A DNA stretch of 47,485 nt. Origin: JAKQHY01 sp034429475 (GTDB lineage: Bacteria; Chloroflexota; Anaerolineae; B4-G1; SLSP01). The notes under the pieces are model-generated. The model did not search any database and had not been told where the DNA came from. It was given only the letters and a program-made list of their open reading frames with translations. A program made the translations under genes and the position numbers. Position 1 is the stretch's first letter; every line of letters starts with the position of its first letter. Below are positions 25,023-33,052 of this stretch, piece after piece. The stretch spans positions 1 through 47,485 of the forward strand of contig DAOUGD010000166.1 in the NCBI GenBank assembly GCA_034429475.1, given 5' to 3'.

Positions 25023-26035
25023 TGGATATGGGAAAAACAATCTTAGAAGTCAATGAGTTGACCACGCGCTATATTACCCGCTTTGGGGAGAGCGTCTACG
25101 CGGTTGACCACGTTTCTCTGAAGGTCGAGGAAGGAAAATCGTTAGGCATTGCCGGCGAGTCCGGCTGCGGCAAGTCCACGCTCGCGCTCAGCCTGATGGG
25201 ATATTACTTTCCCCCGCTGCACTATATGAGCGGCGCGATCCTCATTGATGGGCGCAATATTTCTGGGATGAATCCCGATGACGTGCGCAAGTTGATCTTG
25301 GGTAAGGAAATCGCCTATATTCCCCAGGCCGCCATGAACGCACTGAATCCCACCCAGAAGGTCATCCGCTTTATTGAAGACGTGATTCAAGTCCACGATT
25401 ATGGCGCCACCAAGCGCGATATTTACGAGCGCGCCCGGGCGTTGTTTGAGAAATTGGGACTGCCGGCAAGCGTGCTGGAAAAATACCCCGTTGAACTTTC
25501 CGGCGGCATGAAACAGCGCACGGTGATTGCTATTTCGGTGCTCCTTTCCCCCAAAGTGCTGATCGCGGACGAACCTTCCTCTGCCCTGGACGTTACCTCG
25601 CAGAAGATGGTTATCAAGATGTTCCGGCAGTTGATGAACGATGGGCTGATCGGTTCATTAATCTTCATCACGCACGAGCTGCCGCTGCTCTACAACGTGA
25701 CCGATGACATCATGGTCATGTACGCCGGGCAGATCGTAGAGAGGGCCAACGCCAAAGCCGCCGTGTTTGATCCCCTCCACCCGTATTCTAAGGGCTTGAT
25801 GGGGTCCATTATCGTGCCGGAAGAGGGCTTGCGCAACGTCAAATTGGCCGCCATCCCTGGCGTACCGCCGAATCTGAAAAACCCCCCGTCCGGCTGTCGC
25901 TTTGCCGAACGCTGCAAATACGTCACCCCGGAATGTCGCGTGACAACCGTGAATTTACGGGAGATCGAAGATGGCCGCACTTACCGCTGTATCTTCTCAG
26001 AGAACGAACTGAGGGAGGCCTATCAAAATGGTTAA
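25022..26035 (+). CDS. ABC importer ATPase, DppD/OppD type
   Basis: The 337-residue cytoplasmic ATPase has Walker A GESGCGKS (45-52), the Q-loop region AYIPQAAMNALNP, the signature LSGGMKQR, Walker B VLIADEPSSALD and the switch His in FITHELPLL. The C-terminal oligopeptide-transporter extension has four cysteines (CRFAERCKYVTPEC and YRC), the usual DppD iron-sulfur-type pattern. The ATG at 25022 shares its A with the preceding TGA. It should pair with the following ATPase to drive the permeases. Confidence 0.92.
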   Translation: MDMGKTILEVNELTTRYITRFGESVYAVDHVSLKVEEGKSLGIAGESGCGKSTLALSLMGYYFPPLHYMSGAILIDGRNISGMNPDDVRKLILGKEIAYIPQAAMNALNPTQKVIRFIEDVIQVHDYGATKRDIYERARALFEKLGLPASVLEKYPVELSGGMKQRTVIAISVLLSPKVLIADEPSSALDVTSQKMVIKMFRQLMNDGLIGSLIFITHELPLLYNVTDDIMVMYAGQIVERANAKAAVFDPLHPYSKGLMGSIIVPEEGLRNVKLAAIPGVPPNLKNPPSGCRFAERCKYVTPECRVTTVNLREIEDGRTYRCIFSENELREAYQNG

Positions 26036-26840
26036 GAGCAAAGATGTGTGTCTAAGCGGAGCGGGGCTGACCAAAGTGTACGGGTTTGGCCGCACGAGAA
26101 CCCTGGCGGTTGACCATGTGGATTTCAGTTTCTACGAGGGTGAAGTCGTCTCCATCGTGGGCGAATCGGGCAGCGGTAAGACCACGTTGGCGAAGATGCT
26201 GTTGGGCTTGACCAACGTGACGGAGGGGGAGATTTACTTCCAGGGGGAGAAGCGCGATATCAGCACGCAGAGGAAACGCCGCGAATACTGGAAAAATACG
26301 CAAGCGATCTTTCAAGACCCCTTCTCCTCTTACAACATCTTCAACAAGATTGACACCGTGCTGTTGGACTGCATTAACATGCGCGGCGGTCGCGGCTTCT
26401 CGCGGGAGAGAAAATTCGAGATGATGACCGAAGCGTGCAGTTTTGTCAACTTGAAGTTTGAGGAATTGACCAACAAGTATCCCTTTGAACTCTCTGGCGG
26501 CCAGATGCAGCGCTTGATGATTGCCCGCGTCTTCCTCTTGAAGCCCAAGATTCTGTTGGCCGACGAGCCAACCTCGATGATTGATGCCTGTTCGCGCGCG
26601 ACGATCCTGGATATGCTGATGCAACTGCGGAGCGAGATCGGAATGACGATTATTTTCATCACCCACGATATTGGCCTGGCGTATTACGTTTCGGATAGCG
26701 TCTACATTATGGAGCATGGGAAATTTGTCGAGAGCGGCTCTGCCGATGAGGTCATCTTGCACCCGAAAGCGGCTTATACCCAACGCTTGATCAATGACGT
26801 CCCCAAGATCTACGAGGAGTGGGATCTCTCAACGGTATAA
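26028..26840 (+). CDS. ABC importer ATPase, DppF/OppF type
   Basis: The 270-residue ATPase has Walker A GESGSGKT (45-52), the Q-loop AIFQDPFSSYNIFN, the signature LSGGQMQR, Walker B ILLADEPTSMID and the switch His in FITHDIGLAYY. It lacks the C-terminal cysteine extension of its partner. The start overlaps the previous stop by eight bases, with GAGGGAGG nine bases upstream. It is the last transporter gene; an intrinsic terminator follows 31 bases after its stop. Confidence 0.9.
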   Translation: MVKSKDVCLSGAGLTKVYGFGRTRTLAVDHVDFSFYEGEVVSIVGESGSGKTTLAKMLLGLTNVTEGEIYFQGEKRDISTQRKRREYWKNTQAIFQDPFSSYNIFNKIDTVLLDCINMRGGRGFSRERKFEMMTEACSFVNLKFEELTNKYPFELSGGQMQRLMIARVFLLKPKILLADEPTSMIDACSRATILDMLMQLRSEIGMTIIFITHDIGLAYYVSDSVYIMEHGKFVESGSADEVILHPKAAYTQRLINDVPKIYEEWDLSTV

Positions 26841-26871
26841 CGCTGAGGCCTCATCTATCCTCAAAAAGATG

Positions 26872-26911
26872 ACAGTCCGCGAAGTGCTTACAGATTTCGC
26901 GGACTGTTTTT
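26872..26911 (+). terminator. Intrinsic terminator after the importer operon
   Basis: ACAGTCCGCGAA (26872-26883) pairs with TTCGCGGACTGT (26896-26907) around a 12-base loop, with five T from 26907. Right behind it TTTTTGGAAGC repeats the left half of the LacI-type operator, 37 bases before the GH3 gene, which may be a degenerate second operator. Confidence 0.8.
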
Positions 26912-26955
26912 GGAAGCACCCACCCATAGACTACATTTTAGAAAAGGAGTTTACT

Positions 26956-29238
26956 ATGTCCGATATTGAATCTATCATTCGACAAATGACGTTGGAAGAA
27001 AAGGCCGGCCTGTGTACAGGGGAAGGCCCATGGGCAACCACGCCCATTCCGCGCCTGGGCGTGCCGTCGTTGGTGATGTCCGATGGGCCGCACGGGGTGC
27101 GCCACCCTATAGATATTACCAGGGTCGGTTCCCTCAGCCATCCGGCAACCTGCTTTCCCACCGCCTCAAGCCTGGCCTGCACCTGGGATGTGGCGCTCAT
27201 GCACGAAATGGGCCAGGCTCTGGCAGAAGAAGCCAGGGCGCTGAACGTGGGTGTGTTGCTTGGCCCTGGCAACAATATGAAGCGCACCCCCTTGTGCGGC
27301 CGCAACTTTGAATATTTCTCCGAAGACCCCTACCTGGCCGGTGAAATGGCCGCTAGCTTGATCGAGGGGCTACAGCGCGGGGGTGTCGGCGCCTCACTCA
27401 AACATTTTGCATTCAACAATCAGGAATATCAGCGTTTCTCGATCAGCGTTGAGGTTGATGAACGCACTATGCGCGAAATTTACCTCCCCGGCTTTGAAAA
27501 AGCCGTCAAAAAGGGCAAACCCTGGACGGTCATGTGCGCCTATAACAAGCTCAATGGCGACTACTGCTCCGAGCATCATTGGCTCCTGGTGGACCTCCTG
27601 AAAGACGAATGGGGGTTTGAAGGGCTGGTCGTGTCGGATTGGGGCGCGGTTCACGACCGCGTGGCAGCCTTGAAGGCCGGACTCGACCTGGAAATGCCCG
27701 GTCCCAAGCCGTCCCGCGTGCAGGCTGTAATCAAGGCCGTGCAAGACGGAACGCTGGATGAATCTGTGCTGGATGAGGCTGTCAGGCGGATTCTCAGGAT
27801 AGCCTATAAAGCAGCAGAAACGCCTCAAGGGGAGGCCTTTGATCCACAGGCGCACCACGCCCTGGCCCGCAAGATCGCCGCCGAGGGGATGGTGTTGCTC
27901 AAAAACAACGGCATTTTGCCTTTGAAGAAAGGGCTGCGTCGCATTGCCGTGGTTGGACGCGCGGCGGAATCGCCGCACTTCCAGGGCGGCGGCAGCTCGC
28001 ATATCAACCCCACGCTGATGTCCATACCCCTCCAGGAACTTCAGCAGTTGGCTGACACTGTTGAATTCATGTATGCCGAGGGTTACCCGGCTGATGATCA
28101 ATTCCGCCAGGACCTCATTGACCAGGCCGTGAGCGTTGCTCGCGGCGCAGAAGTTGCTCTCCTCTATATTGCGTTACCCAGCTACAAGGAATCCGAAGGT
28201 TACGACCGCGCCGACCTTGACCTGACGGCGCAACAGATCGCGTTGATTAAGGCTGTGGGTGACGTTCAACCCGCCACGGTGGTGATCCTTAACAACGGCT
28301 CTGCGGTGACAGTAGGAGAATGGATTCAACCCGTTGGCGCCGTGCTCGAAGCCTGGATGATGGGGCAGGCGGGCGGCGGGGCCATCGCTGACGTACTCTT
28401 CGGCAGAGTCAACCCCAGCGGCAAGCTGGCCGAAACTTTCCCGGTAAAACTGGCGGATACGCCGGCCTATCTCCATTATCCGGGCGGAAACGGCAAAGTG
28501 ACTTACGGTGAAGGTCTGTTCATTGGCTATCGCTACTACGAGGCGAAACAAGTCCCGGTGCAGTTCCCCTTTGGCTATGGCGGCAGCTACACGACCTTTG
28601 CCTACAGTAATCCCACTGTCTCGGCTTCTTCTTTCAAAGATACTGACGGCCTGACCGTGACGGTGGCTGTGACCAACACCGGTCCCGTGGCCGGGAAAGA
28701 AGTGGTGCAGGTCTACGTCCACGACCACAAATCTGCCTTGATCCGCCCCTACAAGGAATTGAAAGGCTTTGCTAAGGTCGAACTTCAGCCGGGGGAGACC
28801 AAAACCGTCACTATCCCCCTCGATTTCCGCGCCTTTGCCTACTATCACCCCGGCTATGGACAGTGGATCACGGAGGATGGCGACTTCGACATCCTGATCG
28901 GCGCTTCTTCCGCGGATATTCGCTGCACGCAAACCGTCGTACTGCAATCTACCCAGAAGCTGCCCTCGCTGCTCAACCCGGAATCCACCATTCGTGATTG
29001 GCTGGAAGACCCGCGCGGCAAGGTCATCTTTGGCCCCATGTTCCAGCAAATGATGGCGGCATTTGGTCAATTTATGAGTGGGGATTCGGATGCGAGCGAA
29101 ATGATCGGCATAGATATGGTCAGTATGGTCATGGATATGTCCCTGGTGAGCGTCCTTCACTTCCAGGAGGCGGCCCTCCCCGCCGCCCCTGAGGAAATTG
29201 TCAACGGACTACTTCATCAACTCCATCTCAGTAGATGA
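26956..29238 (+). CDS. GH3 beta-glucosidase (cytoplasmic)
   Basis: The 760-residue enzyme matches glycoside hydrolase family 3. The N-terminal TIM-barrel contains GPHGVRHP, a GPGNNMKRTPLCGRNFEYFSEDP segment, FAFNNQEYQRF and GLVVSDWGAVHD with the nucleophile D228. The second alpha/beta sandwich domain (about 315-530) contains AEGMVLLKNNGILPL. A fibronectin-III-like domain (from about 555; VTVAVTNTGPVAGKEVVQVYVHD) and an extra C-terminal segment of about 100 residues follow. There is no signal peptide, so it should split imported beta-linked oligosaccharides inside the cell. The ATG at 26956 has AAAGGAG upstream. The frame extends upstream across the terminator, but that part is not coding. Confidence 0.92.
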   Translation: MSDIESIIRQMTLEEKAGLCTGEGPWATTPIPRLGVPSLVMSDGPHGVRHPIDITRVGSLSHPATCFPTASSLACTWDVALMHEMGQALAEEARALNVGVLLGPGNNMKRTPLCGRNFEYFSEDPYLAGEMAASLIEGLQRGGVGASLKHFAFNNQEYQRFSISVEVDERTMREIYLPGFEKAVKKGKPWTVMCAYNKLNGDYCSEHHWLLVDLLKDEWGFEGLVVSDWGAVHDRVAALKAGLDLEMPGPKPSRVQAVIKAVQDGTLDESVLDEAVRRILRIAYKAAETPQGEAFDPQAHHALARKIAAEGMVLLKNNGILPLKKGLRRIAVVGRAAESPHFQGGGSSHINPTLMSIPLQELQQLADTVEFMYAEGYPADDQFRQDLIDQAVSVARGAEVALLYIALPSYKESEGYDRADLDLTAQQIALIKAVGDVQPATVVILNNGSAVTVGEWIQPVGAVLEAWMMGQAGGGAIADVLFGRVNPSGKLAETFPVKLADTPAYLHYPGGNGKVTYGEGLFIGYRYYEAKQVPVQFPFGYGGSYTTFAYSNPTVSASSFKDTDGLTVTVAVTNTGPVAGKEVVQVYVHDHKSALIRPYKELKGFAKVELQPGETKTVTIPLDFRAFAYYHPGYGQWITEDGDFDILIGASSADIRCTQTVVLQSTQKLPSLLNPESTIRDWLEDPRGKVIFGPMFQQMMAAFGQFMSGDSDASEMIGIDMVSMVMDMSLVSVLHFQEAALPAAPEEIVNGLLHQLHLSR

Positions 29239-29320
29239 AAATTTTAGGCTCGTAGTAACGACTTTAGTCGTCAAAAGAACCACCGAAGTGGTTACTACGC
29301 ATAGATTTTTCATCTACTGA
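29228..29320. repeat. Nested multi-stem palindromic element overlapping the GH3 stop
   Basis: The outer 14-bp stem TCAGTAGATGAAAA (29228-29241) pairs with 29307-29320 and contains the GH3 stop codon. An inner 9-bp stem CGTAGTAAC/GTTACTACG (29251-29259, 29291-29299) encloses a small hairpin ACGAC-TTTA-GTCGT and another AACCAC-CGAA-GTGGTT. The whole resembles a cloverleaf and looks like a dispersed, non-autonomous palindromic element that may also end transcription. Confidence 0.75.
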
Positions 29321-29348
29321 TGCTAGGACTTGCGTAGGGGGTTGCTTT

Positions 29349-29421
29349 TTCACCGCAGAGAGCGCGAAGGATGTTGAGGCACTATAAAAAGCTCGGCGCC
29401 CTTCGCGTACTCTGCGGTGAA
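29349..29421. repeat. Long hairpin in the gap before the trehalase
   Basis: TTCACCGCAGAG (29349-29360) and CGCGAAGG (29363-29370) pair with CCTTCGCG (29400-29407) and CTCTGCGGTGAA (29410-29421), with a 2x2 internal loop and a 29-base end loop. T-runs flank both sides, so it could act as a terminator in either direction. Nothing else is evident in the 277-base gap except an imperfect CGAAAACA...TGTTTCG dyad at 29475-29493. Confidence 0.7.
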
Positions 29422-29515
29422 TTTTTCCTCGTTGGCGCAAATCCCGTATGTGTTTTTGTGAACATTACCCCCCGCGAAAACACTGCTGTTTCGATCACTT
29501 GCTTTAGAGGGAGAC

Positions 29516-31093
29516 ATGGGCGTGCAATCCGGTGGTCATCTGTTCGAGTTAGTTCAGTTGCTCCATGTGTTCAGCGATTCTAAAACCTTCCCCGACGCCC
29601 CAGCAACCGTCGAGGAGACTGCCATCCAGACGGCCTTTGACGCGCTTATCGGCCAATACACCCCCGCGCTCCCGGAGATTGTCGCCGCGCCGGAAGGTGT
29701 GTTAGGCGCGGCCCGTCTCCTGGATGAACTACGATCTGCGCTTGAACAACTTGTGCGGGAGCATTTCGACCTGTGCGGCCCACTCCCCGGCGCGCCGCCG
29801 CAGAGCGCCTCGATGGAGGAGCACGTCGCACGGATGTGGGATTGGCTGACGCGGCGTCCGGTTGCCGCGCCTGAACGCAGTACGTTGCTGCCGCTGTCTC
29901 ACCCGTATGTGGTGCCGGGCGGACGTTACGTGGAATTCTATTACTGGGATAGCTATTTCAGCGCCGTAGGTCTGCTGGCCGCCGGTCGGATGGATCTCCT
30001 CCAGGCCGTGGTTGACAATATGACCGATCTCATCCGGCGCTATGGCTTTGTGCCCAACGGCAACCGCAGCTATTACCTTACCCGCTCTCAGCCGCCCTAC
30101 TACGGCGCGATGCTCAAACTTCTGGGGAAAGCCAAGGGCGAAGCTGCGGCCCGCGCCTATGAGGCGACGTTGAGACGTGAATACGAGTTCTGGCAAACGC
30201 CCGGCGCGCATTTAGTGGAACCGGCGTCCGGCGTCCGGCTCAACCGCTTTTGGGATGAGGCCGACACGCCGCGTCCGGAGGGGTATCGAGAAGACCTCGG
30301 CACGTGGTACGCGGCGCGCGCCGCCGGCCTGCCGGAAGCGGAAAAACCACGGGTCTTCCGCGACCTCCGCGCCGCCGCCGAATCCGGCTGGGACTTCAGC
30401 AGCCGCTGGCTGAAGCCCGACGCGGCGGGCGGCTGGTCGCTGGCCTCCATCCGCACCACCGCGATCCTGCCCATTGACCTCAACTGCCTGCTTTACAGCG
30501 TGGAGCGGCAGTTGGCGGATTGGGCTGCCGACGCGACCTGTCGCCGCAATTTTGCTGCTGCCGCGGAACGCCGGCGTGAACTGCTGCTTGCGTCCCCGTT
30601 CTGGAACGGCTATTGGTTCTACGATGCCGAGTTTGTTCCCGGCCAAAGCCCCACCGCTACCGGCGTCGAATCCCTTGCCGGCGTCTTCCCCTTGTTCTGC
30701 GGGGTGGCTGAACCGGAGCACGCCGTTGAAGTTGCCGGGTACATAGAGCAGCACTTCCTGGCAGCGGGTGGGGTGACGACCACGCCACGGGCCTTTCACA
30801 GCGGGCAGCAGTGGGACTATCCCAACGGGTGGGCGCCCTTGCAATGGGTGACGGTAGTCGGCCTACACAATTACGGCTACGACGCGCTGGCCCGCGAAAT
30901 TGCGCGGCGGTTCGTCGCCCACGCGCGGCGCGTCTATGAGCGCTCCGGCAAGATGATGGAGAAGTACGACGTCTGCGATCTGACGCGCCCCGGCGGTGGG
31001 GGCGAGTATCCCAATCAGGACGGCTTTGGGTGGACCAATGGCGTGGTCAAGGGATTCCTGGAGTTCCTTGACGGCAACGTGTTCTGGCAGTGA
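29516..31093 (+). CDS. GH37 trehalase (cytoplasmic, TreF-like)
   Basis: The 525-residue protein carries both trehalase signatures: PGGRYVEFYYWDSYF and QWDYPNGWAPLQ. The catalytic acid is D293 in SGWDFSSRW and the base is E482 in MMEKYDV, matching TreA/TreF. GVESLAGVFPLF and GGEYPNQDGFGWTNGV are further family segments. It hydrolyses alpha,alpha-trehalose to two glucose. There is no signal peptide, so it acts inside the cell on imported or stored trehalose. GAGGGA precedes the ATG. It lies alone between two hairpin-rich gaps within the glycosidase locus. Confidence 0.92.
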   Translation: MGVQSGGHLFELVQLLHVFSDSKTFPDAPATVEETAIQTAFDALIGQYTPALPEIVAAPEGVLGAARLLDELRSALEQLVREHFDLCGPLPGAPPQSASMEEHVARMWDWLTRRPVAAPERSTLLPLSHPYVVPGGRYVEFYYWDSYFSAVGLLAAGRMDLLQAVVDNMTDLIRRYGFVPNGNRSYYLTRSQPPYYGAMLKLLGKAKGEAAARAYEATLRREYEFWQTPGAHLVEPASGVRLNRFWDEADTPRPEGYREDLGTWYAARAAGLPEAEKPRVFRDLRAAAESGWDFSSRWLKPDAAGGWSLASIRTTAILPIDLNCLLYSVERQLADWAADATCRRNFAAAAERRRELLLASPFWNGYWFYDAEFVPGQSPTATGVESLAGVFPLFCGVAEPEHAVEVAGYIEQHFLAAGGVTTTPRAFHSGQQWDYPNGWAPLQWVTVVGLHNYGYDALAREIARRFVAHARRVYERSGKMMEKYDVCDLTRPGGGGEYPNQDGFGWTNGVVKGFLEFLDGNVFWQ

Positions 31094-31105
31094 CGTGACC
31101 ACGTT

Positions 31106-31133
31106 TTGACTTTTTGCCGAAAGCGTTTATTCT
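31106..31133 (+). promoter_or_regulatory. Promoter of the xylanase gene with a CRE-like site in the spacer
   Basis: TTGACT (31106-31111), 16 bases, TATTCT (31128-31133). CGAAAGCGTTTATT (31118-31131) lies between the boxes and resembles a LacI-family CRE-type operator, which would allow sugar-controlled expression. Confidence 0.5.
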
Positions 31134-31168
31134 CTAACGGAAAAACGACGCACAGGAGGATGTTCTCA

Positions 31169-32932
31169 ATGTTCAAGTCTGTAAAAAGAGCCGGCCTTTT
31201 TATCATCGTTGTCTTCGTGACATGGATTTTTGTCACGGCTTGTTTCCCTACCCCTGAAGCCCCGCCTGCGCCCGCGCCGACGTTCACGGTGGAACCTTCT
31301 GTGCCCGCGCCCACGGCGACGCAATCGCCTACCGCCGAGCCTACGGCGACGCCGTCTCCCACGGCGGAACCTACGGCAACGCCATCGCCCACGGCGGCGC
31401 CCACAGCTACCGCAACCGAGACGCCCACCACGCCCGCAACGCTGGTCGTCCAGTATGACTTCGAGGACGACGCGGCGGGCTGGGCGCCGCGCGGCGAGTC
31501 GTCGGTCAGCGTGGCGGATGACGTGGCTCAGTCCGGCGCCCACAGCCTGCTGGTGACGAATCGCACCGCTGCGTGGCACGGCGCGGCGGTGGACGTGTCG
31601 TCGCTGCTGCAGCCGGGTAACACGTATGAGATCGGCGGGTACGTGCGCCTGGCCGAGGGCGCGCCCGCCAGCCAGGTGATCCTCACCATGCAGCGCACCC
31701 CGACCGGCGGCGAGACCGTGTACGAACGGATCGCGCCCAGCGCGGAAAACGGCGTGACGGACGGCGCGTGGGTGCATCTCCAGGGACAATATGCCTTCAA
31801 CGGCGCGGTTTCGGAACTGCTCCTTTACGCGGAAAGCCCGGACGCCGAACTCGTCTCTTTCTACGTTGACGCCATGACCATCAGCGGGCAAGTGCAGCTC
31901 CCCATTCAGACCGACATCCCCTCGGTTTACGAGACCTTCGCCGCCTACTTCCCAGTCGGCGCGGCGTTCGACCCGGCGCAGATTGACAGCGCGCGTCACG
32001 CCGCGCTGTTCACGCGCCACTTCAACAGCCTCACGCCCGAAAACCAGATGAAGCCCGCCTTCATCCAGCCCGCCGAAGGGGACTTCCGCTGGGCCGATGC
32101 CGACCGGTTGGTTGCGTTCGCCAAAGAGCACGGCATAGCGGTTCACGGTCACACGTTGGTGTGGCATCAACAGGCGGCGGAGTGGATGTTCCTGGACGCC
32201 AACGGGAATGAGATGACGCCGACGCCGGAGAACAAGGCCCTGCTGCTGCAACGCCTGGAAACTCACATCCGCGCGGTTGTCGGGCGCTACAAAGACGACG
32301 TGAACGTCTGGGACGTAGTCAACGAGGTCGTTGATCCCGCCGCTCCCGGCTGTATGCGCAACAGCACGTGGTACAAGGTCACCGGCAAAGACTACATCGT
32401 GACGGCTTTCAACGTCGCCCACGAGGTGGCGCCAAACGCCACGTTGATTTTGAACGATTTCGGCACGACGACGCCCAACAAACGTGAGTGTATCTATAGT
32501 CTGGTACATGAACTTCAAGACATGGGCGTGCCGGTGGATGGCGTTGGGATGCAGATGCACATCACCCTCTATGGCCCGGTGTTGCCCTTCATCGAGGATA
32601 CCATCGTGCGCTTTGCCGAGCTGGGTGAAGTCCACATCACCGAGCTGGACATGAGCATTTACGGCAACACTACCGCTTCGTACCAGTCCGTGTCAGACGA
32701 CGTCCTGCTGGAGCAGGCCTACCGCTACGGGCAAATCTTTGAAATCTTCACACGCCACGCCGACTCCATTGGCACGGTGACGTTCTGGGGCATGGCCGAC
32801 GACTGGACGTGGCTGAAGACCAGTCCTAAGCGCCGCCTCGACCTGCCGCTGCTCTTCGACGAGCAGTTGCAGGCCAAGTACGCCTACTGGGCCATTGTTG
32901 ACCCCTCAAAATTACCGGCGGACACCCCGTAG
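31169..32932 (+). CDS. Exported GH10 endo-1,4-beta-xylanase lipoprotein
   Basis: The 587-residue protein has a signal peptide with lipobox-like FVTAC. A Thr/Pro-rich linker made of SPTAEPTATP-type repeats runs to about residue 90. A beta-sandwich carbohydrate-binding domain of the CBM4/9/22 kind (LVVQYDFEDDAAGWAPRG to about 245) comes next, then the GH10 barrel. Catalytic residues are E386 (WDVVNEVVD, acid/base) and E492 (VHITELDMS, nucleophile). HGHTLVWHQQ is another GH10 hallmark. It should cut xylan at the cell surface. AGGAGGA lies eight bases before ATG 31169; a second in-frame ATG at 31160 is too close to it. Confidence 0.92.
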   Translation: MFKSVKRAGLFIIVVFVTWIFVTACFPTPEAPPAPAPTFTVEPSVPAPTATQSPTAEPTATPSPTAEPTATPSPTAAPTATATETPTTPATLVVQYDFEDDAAGWAPRGESSVSVADDVAQSGAHSLLVTNRTAAWHGAAVDVSSLLQPGNTYEIGGYVRLAEGAPASQVILTMQRTPTGGETVYERIAPSAENGVTDGAWVHLQGQYAFNGAVSELLLYAESPDAELVSFYVDAMTISGQVQLPIQTDIPSVYETFAAYFPVGAAFDPAQIDSARHAALFTRHFNSLTPENQMKPAFIQPAEGDFRWADADRLVAFAKEHGIAVHGHTLVWHQQAAEWMFLDANGNEMTPTPENKALLLQRLETHIRAVVGRYKDDVNVWDVVNEVVDPAAPGCMRNSTWYKVTGKDYIVTAFNVAHEVAPNATLILNDFGTTTPNKRECIYSLVHELQDMGVPVDGVGMQMHITLYGPVLPFIEDTIVRFAELGEVHITELDMSIYGNTTASYQSVSDDVLLEQAYRYGQIFEIFTRHADSIGTVTFWGMADDWTWLKTSPKRRLDLPLLFDEQLQAKYAYWAIVDPSKLPADTP

Positions 32933-32962
32933 GGCGAACGCCCCCCCCACAATTTTTTTCGA

Positions 32963-33006
32963 AGTATTTTGGGGGGCGCGCAACGCGCCCCCCAAATACT
33001 CTTTTA
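32963..33006 (+). terminator. Strong GC-rich terminator after the xylanase
   Basis: AGTATTTTGGGGGGCGCG (32963-32980) pairs with CGCGCCCCCCAAATACT (32984-33000) with one bulged T and a CAA loop, followed by CTTTTA. The A/T end of the stem and the T-run fit an intrinsic terminator. Confidence 0.8.
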
Positions 33007-33052
33007 GCTTTGCCGTTTTGCGGCCTACTTTATATCATAAGGAGAGAGTGAG

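Noticed and set aside
26794..26955. Longer N-terminus for the GH3 enzyme
   Set aside because: The extension would cross the previous gene's end and an intrinsic terminator; the ATG at 26956 has a good ribosome binding site.
31166..32635. 489-codon minus-strand frame opposite the xylanase
   Set aside because: Antisense shadow; the Arg-rich end is the complement of the Thr/Pro linker.
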